Assembly: GCA_015178975.1 (NCBI GenBank)
Contig: WHVD01000015.1
Coordinates: 372,001-436,000 of the forward strand
From: Hysterangium stoloniferum
Lineage: Eukaryota > Basidiomycota > Agaricomycetes > Hysterangiales > Hysterangiaceae
Length of the DNA: 64,000 bases
Direction: 5' to 3'
Shown here: positions 55,684 through 64,000 of the stretch, in pieces
Numbering within the stretch: the first letter of the stretch is position 1
How the letters are laid out: each line of letters opens with the position of its first letter
Notes under the pieces: model-generated
The model's input: only the letters and a program-made list of their open reading frames with translations
What the model was told of the DNA's origin: nothing
Database searches by the model: none
Translations under genes and position numbers: made by a program

Positions 55684-56775
55684 TTACATCTCTTACCATG
55701 ACGTCTGGGTCCTTGCCACAAGGAGTATTTGCACACCTAGGCATCAAACTAAGTGGTGAAGGCCCCACCCTGATACAGGATTGGATGCCATATCATCTGG
55801 GGTGGCTGGGACCCAAGAGCATTCTACAGCACCTATGACAGAAGCTGTGGGCAATGACCATGATACTGGTCATCTGGAGGAGCACTTGTCAGCACTGGAG
55901 ATTGAGCAGTTGGACTCCCAGATTGCTTGGCTGACAGCACACAGGGACCATCTATTGAATAGCAGCAATGCTGGAGAATGTGAGAGGGGACCCATAGCTG
56001 AATCCCTGCCAGGAATCACAAGGCTGTTTATGGACCCTGTGTTACAACTGTGTTGCAACCTGATGGTTCCTGAGGTTATTGCTGCCTATTGATGTTTCAA
56101 GTTACTGATCAAGTCATTGTATTGGAAACTGTTGGTCACCCAATGCTGATGTATGCTTTCACGGCGATCAAACCCCATTTGTGCCTCTGTCAAGTTATAC
56201 TTGAACTATCTAGTCATGCTCTGATACATCCCTTTTTATTATGATGATCTGTTCTATTCTATGTTTCACATGTGCCTGTATATATCTGTAACTTGTGGAC
56301 TATTTCCTTTTCTCATAATTTCACTCTTGGTTAATTTACAGCTTCTGAACTTATTGTAACCTTCTGGTTTCTAGTCAAGCTTACATATTTGTCAATAATG
56401 TTTCCACTCTTTCCTTAGTTAGTATTTTCTAGATGCCAATGACTCGTATATAAATCCACTGTAGTTGTAGTTACTAGGCAATCAGAATATCGACTCAGAA
56501 CACCCACATACATCTCTACTGTATAAGCCTGACATTAAGTATCCTACTCTCTGCCTCTGTGCTCGCCTCTCTTTGGCCTCCAACCCCTCAGCCCAACACA
56601 TGACTTATCCTTTGGTCCCAATCAGTAACTCATTGTGAGGAACTCGTTAGGACTAGCCTTTGCCCACCTGAAATTTAAAGACACCTGACAGTAACTTGCA
56701 AGGGTGTAGCACATAAGCTGAAGCCAAGTCCTTCTGTTATGTATTTTTAGGTTTTTCCAATTTTTAACCAATCTC

Positions 56776-57499
56776 TGTTACGACCGTGTCGCAACCCTAT
56801 CGGTCCCGAGGTTATCGCCACCTATCAATGTTTCAAGTCACCATCTCGGAAACCATCGGCCCTGAAGCTGACGTATGTTTTCGCGAAGATCAAACTCCGT
56901 TCACGCCCACGTCAAAATAACTCGTATTGTCTGGTCAAACTTTGATACGTTCCCTTTTATTATGTTGATCCGTTCAATCTTATGTTTCATATATGTCTAT
57001 CTATATTTGTAGTCCTTGAACTATTTCCTTTTATCGTAATCCCGCTCTCGGTTATCATTGGCCTCCAAACTAATTATAAACCTCCCGTTCCTAGTCAAGC
57101 TTATTATTAATACTGTTTTCTGCCCTTCTCCCCATTAGTATTTTCTAGACACCTGTTACTTGTATATGAACCCACTGTAGTTGTAGTTACTAGGCAATCA
57201 GAATATCGACTCAGAATACCCTCATACGTCTGTAACAGTCTCATACTAAGAATCCCCCATCCGCCTTTGCGTGCGCTCACCCACTCCCGGCCCCGACCCC
57301 CTTGGCCCGACGCTCGACTTGTCCTTCGGTTCCGATCAGTATCTCACTGAGAGGAGCTCTTTAGGATTAGTCTTCGCCCACCTGAAATTTAAGGACACCC
57401 TACGGATATTTGCGAGGGCGCAGCACATAAGCTGAAGCCAAGTCCTTCCGATCGGTCCCTGTCGGCCACTGACATTTAGTCAGTTTTCAGTTCTTAACA
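56776..57499 (+). mobile_element. Solo LTR, family A (copy 2), young, TSD ATCTC
   Basis: 724 bp from TGTTACGACC to GTTCTTAACA, flanked by ATCTC at 56771-56775 and 57500-57504. It is the innermost insertion, inside family B. CpG sites are still present (for example ACGACCGTGTCGCAACC), in contrast to copies 1 and 3, so it entered last. Confidence 0.85.
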
Positions 57500-57714
57500 A
57501 TCTCCCCCTAAACAAATTGATAAAAACACGTTTAAATGTACTTATATTGCAACGAAATTATTGTACAATAGTCTCATGAAATTAAGTTGATTTTACAATT
57601 TATTTCATATTTTTATCATTTATTTTGGGAGAGTTATCGAATTTCTACTGTTTATTCTTTTTTATCTAAATATCTTTTAAGTTGGCCATCTGGCGCTTAT
57701 TGCGCAACACGCGG

Positions 57715-57930
57715 GAAAATTCGTCACAATATGTGACATTGGTTACAACAGGTGACATTTGTCACAACAGGTGACATTGGTTACAACAGGTGACATTTGT
57801 CACAACAAGTGATCGGCATCACAACAAGTGACCGGCATCATAACAAGTGACTGTCATCACAAAATGCGACAACTTGTCACAAACGTGACAAGTTGTCACA
57901 AACACGACTCAGCTGTCACAAACAGCTGAA
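57715..57930. repeat. GTGACA/TGTCAC array in LTR family B
   Basis: About a dozen half-sites alternate on both strands (ACAACAGGTGACATTTGTC, CATCACAACAAGTGACCGG, ACAAGTTGTCACAAACA). Spacing is irregular and about 10-20 nt. It looks like a cluster of protein-binding sites within LTR sequence. Confidence 0.65.
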
Positions 57931-58297
57931 TAATAATAACGACACATATATGTGACATGCACAGGAAAATTATGTAATCAGTGCACGCACGAAATCAGCA
58001 ACTTCGCGACACACGAGAATATTACATCAGCATATATGCTACAATGGAAAGTAGTAGAAACTCCTGGAATATTCCAGCAGATTCCAGGTAAAATAGCTAA
58101 AAATAGGTAAAACAAGTAGCTAGAACATTCTCCCATGTCTCAGATTTTACTGTATATAAGGAGCTCTGCTCCACCACTGAAATATAACTCATTTTAACTC
58201 ATTTTAACCATCTTAACCAGCCACATCAATGTGCCACTGCAGCAGCAGTTATATTCCACCCCTAATTGGGCGTTGGACAAATACATACATACACTTA

Positions 58298-58480
58298 GTC
58301 ACCTCTAGTTGAGCTGCTGACCTAAGCTAACCCAGAATTCCTTAACCACCTCTAGTTGAGCTGTTGGTTATCAATCAATAATAAATAAATAAACATATCA
58401 ACTGTTCCTTTTGCCACCTCTTAGTTGAGTAGCTGGCTATCCTTTATTACTAATCCACCTCTAGTTGAGTTGTTGGTTAT
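58298..58480 (+). repeat. Degenerate tandem repeat, CCACCTCTAGTTGAGCTGTT unit
   Basis: Four diverged copies of about 27 bp (near 58301, 58349, 58421 and 58461) separated by unlike spacers, downstream of the TATA-like box in LTR family B. Confidence 0.6.
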
Positions 58481-60003
58481 CAGTTAAAGTAATAAATATT
58501 TTAGGTTATATTGAGATTAGAAATACATATATTCTAATTTCTACCTGGTTTTTGGCATAAATAAATACTGAGAATATTCTTGCAGAATCCTTAAGACTAC
58601 ATTAAGATCCTGATAAGTTAGTATCACAGTAGACCCTGTAGGTTAGTGTAAATAAAGCATATATTAGCCAAATAGTGTTTTATTCTATATCTAATCTTTT
58701 GACCTGTTTATAAATATTTTTACTGTTTGATAAATAGTATAAAATATATATAAACTAGCTAGAATCGAAGTCGAATCTAGTTTCGGAATCAGTGAATTGT
58801 TATTCATATTTTAGTAGTGTTTTTACAGAAAAAGAACAAGCTTGCACAAACAGCTCTCAAAACCTTCTTTGCGAAGTAGGGTGCATATATTCAAGTAAAC
58901 TCTTGACTTCAGGGGTTCTAAGTCTATTTAGGCTGCCACTGATTAATATCAAATACTTAAATTATTTTACCTTGCAGTGAATTGAGTATTTGCACATTTT
59001 GATAGAGCATTGGACTCCTTTTTTGGAAAATAGTATTAAAATAAGACTAATACATCACACCTTCCGATCGGTCTCCATTGGCCAACTAACATTAATCGGT
59101 TTTCTGTTCTTAACACCCTGAAGCAGTACAAACAGCCAGGGCCTCAACATTGGCAAAGGAAAAGGCCTGGGGTGGTAAAAGGACTTTGATTCTAGAAATT
59201 ATACCTGGATTCAAAGCAAATGCCTTGGAGATCTATAAGTTCTACCTTCCTTTCACATAGCACAGCTACACACATCAGTTCAGGGTGCTTGTGGTAGGTA
59301 GCACTATACAGACAGTAGTGGTAATGCAGCAGGCACATAGCTTAGTTTACACAGTCAAGTCCTACAGTGTAGCTGGCACTTGGACCTATGTATGTATGGG
59401 GTGCAGCCCATATTGTGACTTATACACAGCAGTCCAGTGCAGTCTGAAGGATGTGGCACTGGAGCTGGCACACACTCCCCTCCCCCTCCTCTTCATTTCA
59501 TTGTCTGCCACCTATATGACCACCATACTTATTTCCATACTACCTTTCAGCTATACCATGGAAGGTGGAGGAGGCATTTAAGAACTTTCGTTATGTTCCA
59601 TACATGGCACTCACAACTGAAGCCTAGCAGAAAGCTGAGAGAAGCATGGAAGAATTTACCTTTTTGCTGATGGTAGTATTGTGGCCAAAGGGCTGGAGCA
59701 TGAGAATGAAAGAGGAGTGGCAGCAGCTACTGTGGATTGTACCAGGATATATGGTGGTGACACTAGGGCTAAGGCACTCACAGTAATTTTTTGAAAACCA
59801 CAGATTATCATTAGTAGACACAGACTTTATAGACAATTACATAGCAAGCAAGCAAGCAAGAAATAGGCCACTACTCCAGAGGCTTCATGCCAGAGGAGCT
59901 GGAGCAAATTATTGGACCATTCCAAACATTGCCCCTGGGGCTAATACCAAAACTGAATTCAAGTACTTCAAGACCTATTGTTCCCCTGAGGAGACCCAGC
60001 ACA

Positions 60004-61103
60004 TTCTTCCATAAACAGCCACATAAACCCCAATGACTGAATGGGGCATCTTTGTAGATGCTGTGGCATTGATCCTCTCACTCCCAAAAGGTTCCATAGC
60101 AGCCACATTCAACATTTAAGTAGCATACCAAATGACACCAGTTAAACCAGGCTAGCAGAATGCCTGTTGTATCTGCTGGAATCGCCTGGTATATGTCGAC
60201 TGCACAGTGGCATTTGGTTTGGCTTTGAGTGCCGGGATATTCAGCAGCATAGCAGACATGCTGATAGCTTTATATCAGAGAGCCAGCTTTGAACACCTGC
60301 TTAAATGGGTAGACAATTTCCTGGCAGTGCACCTGCCAGGACAGAAATGGATGGAGGATGAGTTCATTGCACTGACAGCACAGTTTGGCATACTATGGAG
60401 CCAAAGCAAGACAAGACCTTTTTTGTCAGTCTAGAAGTACATAGGTTTTTCATAGAACCTGAATACTAAGATAGTATCAACACCAAAGGAGAAGCTAGAA
60501 GTGATGCAAAACTTGATTGAATGCTGGGTAGCAGAGGATGCACATTTCTCAGCAAGGGAAGTGGACAGGCTGCATGGGAAATTAGTACACATCTCATTCA
60601 TTTTTTCCATGGATAAGACCTTTCTTATGATCCATTGCCTCATTTTTGAACAACTTTGATTTACAAAGAGCATCATTCCCCCCAGATGTGGCAGTCCAGG
60701 CAGATATATTGTGGATTCAGTATATACTTCACTACCTACCAAATGAATTGCCAATTGCATCATCAGAGGTAGTGGACATGGGATGGTGGGGAAATGCTAG
60801 CATGTCCTTTGGGTTAGGCATTGTAGTAGACAACCAGTGGGCAGCATGGAAGTGGACACCCAGCTTCAAAATTGGCCCATATTGCCAGTGCAACATTGGC
60901 TGGGCAGAAGCAGTTGCAGTTGAAATAGGCCTGCAGGTGGTATTACAACAAGATTGGATATGCCAGCAGAGCCTGGCACATTCAATATTTTTGGTGCAGT
61001 CAGACAACAGCAGTGTGGTTGTGGTTTTAAACAAAGGCCGATTGTGCAGCAAGGAGACAATTAAGATTCTAAAAAAAATTTACAAATTGTTAGTCACAAA
61101 CTG
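60004..61103 (+). pseudogene. Reverse transcriptase - RNase H remnant
   Basis: Blocks in order are GSIAATFNI, a stop, VAYQMTPVKPG, a stop, then VDCTVAFGLALSAGIFSSI and FEHLLKWVDNFLAVHLP. The last corresponds to the FGL..AP and YxDDF region, with the second Asp of the catalytic pair read as Asn (GAT/GAC to AAT type change). RNase H traces are VVDMGWWGNASMSFGLGIV, GWAEAVAVEIGLQVV and SDNSSVVVVLNKG. In-frame TAG and TAA replace likely Trp, Glu or Gln codons. Confidence 0.72.
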
Positions 61104-61289
61104 AATACAGCTGAAGGTGATATACTGTACATACCATTGAGGGACAATGTTTGAATACTCTCTCATGAGGACATATGTATTGGTGAATTCCTCAAAGGTT
61201 TTCCAAAAGCAGAGATGCATACAGGCCAGAGTAGATATTCCTGGGCACCTGGTACATTGGATCCAATTATTGTAGCACCAGTGTTGACA

Positions 61290-62344
61290 TCAATATCATT
61301 TGCCCCTCCATTACAAACATCAGCACAAGCCAGTTGCAGGGAATTCCATTGACACTCAGACCAACATGTAAGGTGGGTGAGAGACTATTCAGATGGAGAG
61401 GGATCAACATCCTGCCACCATCCACAGTGCAGCATCCAGTCTTGCAGGTGATCATATCTTCAGAAGCATTGCTTAGGGAGGCAAATGGTTATAGAGCTGG
61501 TCTGCGCAAGTTTCACATCTTCTGTAACATTTTCTCCATGGCTGAATCTGACAGGCTCCCAGCATCCTTTCTGGTCTTACACTTGTTTGCACTATGGGCA
61601 GCAGCAGACCCATCATTGCTGCTGCTGTCAGAGGATGAGCATGCAATAGTAGAATGGTCACTGTGGGGGCTAGATAACCTACAGGGTAGAGATGACCTCC
61701 AAGAGCCCCAGTGAAGTTGAATATGCTGTTCACATTAAGGACATCCTTGAATCTAGAGGACCCCTTTGATGCCTGCATTTGGGCAGTATCAACTTGCACC
61801 TTTTGGGGTCTGATGCATTTTAGAGAAGTCACAGTACCTTATAGGTTGCATTTTGAAACTGGAAAGTACCTGAAGCAAAAGGATGCCCTGATTAGTCAAG
61901 ATGACAGTGGAAAGCACTATGCATGCTTGGACTTACCTGTATCAAAGACTGACAAAGCTGGTAGCACACAGTCAGTATTCTTGACAGAGCAATAGGGAAC
62001 ATGCCTGATTGAAGCCTTGATCAACTTATCAAGAGTGGTGCTGGCAGGCCCAATGACCCACTATTCTGCTGGCAAGACAGTAAGGGTGATATCAGACCAG
62101 TAGTCAGAACAGCAACACTCGAGTGGATAAATTCAATCCTTACTCAAAAGGGATGGGGAACATCCTTCAGCCACTCATTCCATATTGGTGGTGCTTCCTT
62201 TTTCCTTGCACAGGGAATTGACCCTGAAATAGTAAGGTTAGTGGGAAGATAGAAATCACTAGCATATCAAATGTACATTAAGGCCTTTGAACAGATTGCA
62301 TTGCATCATTTGAGGAATCTTTCAGCCAGAACAGTAGCTGCCTA
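61290..62344 (+). pseudogene. Tyrosine recombinase remnant
   Basis: Readable blocks are REANGYRAGLRKFHIFCNIF, FALWAAADPSLLLLSEDE, FWGLMHFREVTVPYRL (first Arg region) and DLPVSKTDKAGSTQSV. Near 62166-62276 the HxxR/W/Y region reads HSFHIGGASFF, LVGR-stop-KSLAYQMYIKAF. The second catalytic Arg is His and the Trp is TAG, both single transitions from the functional codons. The enzyme is dead. Confidence 0.75.
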
Positions 62345-62395
62345 GGATTGGGTGGGCAGCTTAGCCTCACTGCATTTGTAGCAGCCTTTATGGGT

Positions 62396-62496
62396 GAGTG
62401 GAAAGTCTTCCCATACATACATGGAGAGCTAACACTCTCCCCCTACCCAATTATACAGCTTTCACAAATATCAGTCCAAGTTGGACCAGACTGGAT
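62396..62496 (+). repeat. B1 of the decayed YR element
   Basis: About 100 bp matching B2 (62811-62911) with scattered transitions, located just after the YR remnant and 6 nt before A2. Confidence 0.78.
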
Positions 62497-62502
62497 AGAG
62501 TT

Positions 62503-62674
62503 GAGTGTCACACGATCCTGCACTTGCTGGGAAAAGTACGACACTCAATGTCCAGCTGAGCAGATGGAGGACTCCCACACCTTCTGCTTCCTGACAACAA
62601 CAATTGATTCACAGTCATTGTAAATTTTTGCTCATTACACATTATCATTCCTTTAATCTTTCTGAATTAGTTTA
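62503..62674 (+). repeat. A2 of the decayed YR element
   Basis: Second A copy. The A1 hairpin is eroded here: GTGTCACAC and GTACGACAC replace the perfect arms. Confidence 0.8.
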
Positions 62675-62810
62675 CCCACCCACCCTTGCCCTCATGCCAA
62701 GAACAGTATTATTACAGTAATTCTCAATTTTAAAGGATCAAAAGAAACTGAATTTGTTTTATTGGATTAATATTGTGAAGTTGTAGATGCATGGGGATGC
62801 CCACCCTCCC

Positions 62811-62911
62811 AAGTGGCGAGTCTTCCCACACATATGTGGAGAGCTAACACTTCCCCCCTACCCAACCATACAGCTTTTGCACATATCAGTCCAAGTTGGA
62901 CAAGGCTGGAT
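62811..62911 (+). repeat. B2 of the decayed YR element
   Basis: Outer 3' repeat, partner of B1. It marks the right end of the old element. Confidence 0.76.
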
Positions 62912-63622
62912 GATCCTACACCCTCATGTACTGTCAGGCTTTGAAAAACCCTGGATGAGAGGGCCCTTTATATGGACCCTGATGTGGGAATATTCCATTA
63001 GGCGACAGCACCCACATACTTTGTAACACACAAGGCTGTGACCTGTGGGGGCAAGCCCCCACCATGCTACCACCCCACAACTTTACTCGGTCACTTCATG
63101 ACCTGGTGGGTCAATAATAATATTTTTAAACACTACATCAGTAGTTTGTATTACCTTCTATGACCATGTCATATCGAGGGCTTCTGTACATTCCAGCTTC
63201 CCATTTATTCTCATTCATACTCCCCTTCTACTCATCTGTCTGTCATTAAATATTTTAGTATAAATTATTGTCTTATATTCTACTAATCTCCAGTTCAAAT
63301 ATTGAGTTAGAACCTACCTATTAAGAACTGTATAATTTAGGCCCCTATGTGTGTTTTCAACCTATACTCTGGCATCCTGACATTGGTATTTCTGATGCAA
63401 CATCTCTGATGACCATGTACTGACAACTCACCTACTTAATGACTTCATTTTCTAGCCACTCCATCCTATTTTCCTTCTGATGACATTCCATCATTCCTTG
63501 CATCACTTCACCACTGTTAGGATCCTCACCTTTTTGGGCCCCCACAACTTGGTTTTACCTTGATAACCTTTCTGGGACCCCAACATCAGTGCCTTGGACC
63601 ATGGAGCCACCACCTTGGGACC
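62912..63622. other. CpG-poor repeat-like DNA without ORF
   Basis: Between the old YR element and LTR copy 3. It holds the palindrome GTGGGGGCAAGCCCCCAC (63045-63062). Base composition and CpG loss match the neighbouring transposon DNA; origin unknown. Confidence 0.45.
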
Positions 63623-64000
63623 TGTTACAACCATGTTACAACCTGACAGTCCCCAAGGTTATCACCACCTATCAACAATTCAAGTTATTGCTGAAGTTAT
63701 CACATTGGAAACCGTCAGTCTCCCAATGCTGACGTATGCTTTTGTGGTGATCAAACTCCATTTATGCCCCCATCTAAATATACTCATACTATCTGGTTAA
63801 ACTCTGATACGTCCCTTTTTATTATGATGATCTGTTCTACTCTATGTTTCACATATGTCTATATATATACTTGTAACCCTCGGACTATTTCCTTTTCTTG
63901 TAATCTCACTCTCAGCTATTTCATGGCCTCCGAACTAATCGTAACCTTCCCGTTCCTAGTCAAGCTTATTTGTCAATACTGTTTTCCGCTCTTCTCCTAG
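63623..64000 (+). mobile_element. LTR, family A (copy 3), cut by window end
   Basis: It starts TGTTACAACC at 63623 and follows copies 1 and 2 (GGTTATCACCACCTATC, then TTTTTATTATGATGATC) to the window edge. CpG sites are mostly lost. Whether it is a solo LTR or the edge of a full element cannot be seen. Confidence 0.75.

Larger units (their letters stand above)
56735..59059 (+). mobile_element. LTR-like insertion, family B, TSD CCTTC
   Basis: It begins TGTTATGTA (56735) and ends TACATCACA (59059), imperfect inverted ends of the TG...CA kind. The 5-bp duplication CCTTC is at 56730-56734 and 59060-59064. Without the nested copy it is about 1.6 kb with no coding ORF. A TATA-like ACTGTATATAAGGAGC is at about 58149-58164. 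It carries a GTGACA/TGTCAC array and a second tandem array. It is most simply a long solo LTR; no pair of internal LTRs was found. Confidence 0.72.
56040..59115 (+). mobile_element. Solo LTR, family A (copy 1), interrupted, TSD CCCTG
   Basis: The LTR begins TGTTACAAC at 56040 and ends TTCTTAACA at 59115. CCCTG at 56035-56039 and at 59116-59120 is its 5-bp target duplication inside the gag remnant. The body is 56040-56734 plus 59065-59115, about 746 bp, once the inner insertion and its duplicated CCTTC are removed. No internal gag-pol remains, so it is a solo LTR. Nearly every CG of copy 2 is CA or TG here. Confidence 0.82.
55699..60003 (+). pseudogene. Gag remnant, split by LTR nest
   Basis: ATG 55699 gives MTSGSLPQGVFAHLGIK and runs about 47 codons to a stop. 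A neighbouring frame continues (TGHLEEHLSALEIEQLDSQ) to RLFMDP at 56035. There the LTR nest is inserted, and the reading resumes at 59116-59120 after the repeated CCCTG (AVQTARASTLAKEKAWGG, LILEIIPGFKANALEIYKF). Later pieces are open only in patches (59285-59581). At least one frame shift and several stops make it non-functional. Confidence 0.6.
55517..62911 (+). mobile_element. Decayed split-repeat YR retrotransposon, nested insertions
   Basis: Same layout as the young element but on the plus strand: A1 55517-55683, gag remnant, RT/RNase H remnant, YR remnant, B1 62396-62496, A2 62503-62674, B2 62811-62911. Without the LTR nest it is about 4.3 kb. The coding parts hold many stops and frame shifts, mostly explained by G-to-A or C-to-T changes, and CpG is rare. 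A 136-nt spacer separates A2 and B2, paralleling the 59-nt spacer of the young copy. It lies directly upstream of the HeLo-like/EF-hand/ZZ gene. Confidence 0.8.

Noticed and set aside
57715..57930. CRISPR-like array
   Set aside because: The host is a eukaryote, the units are 6-bp half-sites on both strands with irregular spacing, and there are no spacers or cas genes.
62675..62810. Extension of repeat A2 to join B2
   Set aside because: Comparison with the sequence after A1 (55684 onward) shows no convincing match, so it is kept as a spacer.
55517..62911. A Gypsy or Copia LTR retrotransposon as the coding element
   Set aside because: A tyrosine recombinase remnant and split A/B repeats are present, and no aspartic protease or DDE integrase is seen. 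The LTRs belong to later nested insertions.

Overview
The window is nuclear DNA of a filamentous basidiomycete, most likely an Agaricomycete; I cannot name the species. The genes are dense and sit on both strands. Nearly all are broken by many GT-AG introns of about 45-70 nt. The conserved proteins have fungal forms (Swc4, Thoc7, Ost1, Grr1, Dbp8, Lsm3, U1-C, Yos1, Mix23, UreF). No tRNA, rRNA or bacterial-type operon was seen.

Layout. 1-19050: mitochondrial uL22 (5' end outside the window), OST1, a C2H2/AT-hook-like protein, SWC4, tRNase Z, THOC7 and two convergent RhoGEF genes. 19080-21247 is gene-poor. 21248-33482: an MFS monocarboxylate-type transporter, a Myb/SANT protein of the Reb1/TTF-I kind, a tiny membrane protein divergent from ureF, YOS1, a GILT-like protein, MIX23, a DUF4050-like protein, LSM3 and AFG1. 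33710-38422: a young, nearly intact tyrosine-recombinase (YR) retrotransposon. 38888-51571: a GST, a small Zn2Cys6 protein, DBP8, GRR1 and U1-C. 51572-55627: one long gene with an MLKL/HeLo-like helical region, an EF-hand and ZZ zinc fingers. 55517-64000: a transposon graveyard.

The most interesting material is the mobile DNA. The 33710-38422 element, read on the minus strand, has the order A1 - gag - RT/RNase H - YR - B1 - A2 - B2. These are the split direct repeats of Ngaro/PAT-type elements, and both repeat pairs look identical by eye. Its gag and RT lie in one frame separated by a single UAG. A second, decayed element of the same architecture (55517-62911) is CpG-depleted and full of stops. 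It carries a three-level nest of LTR insertions, each with its own 5-bp target duplication: CCCTG, then CCTTC, then ATCTC. The left terminal repeat of this old element abuts the native-looking start codon of the HeLo-like/EF-hand/ZZ gene. It stays open in that reading frame, so it may supply an alternative N-terminus or promoter.

The host genes are mostly housekeeping: secretory pathway (OST1, YOS1), chromatin and rDNA (SWC4, Reb1-like), RNA processing and export (tRNase Z, THOC7, LSM3, U1-C, DBP8), mitochondria (uL22m, AFG1, MIX23), ubiquitin (GRR1), Rho signalling and urease maturation. They do not form a cluster or pathway. All intron positions were read by eye and single splice sites may be off.
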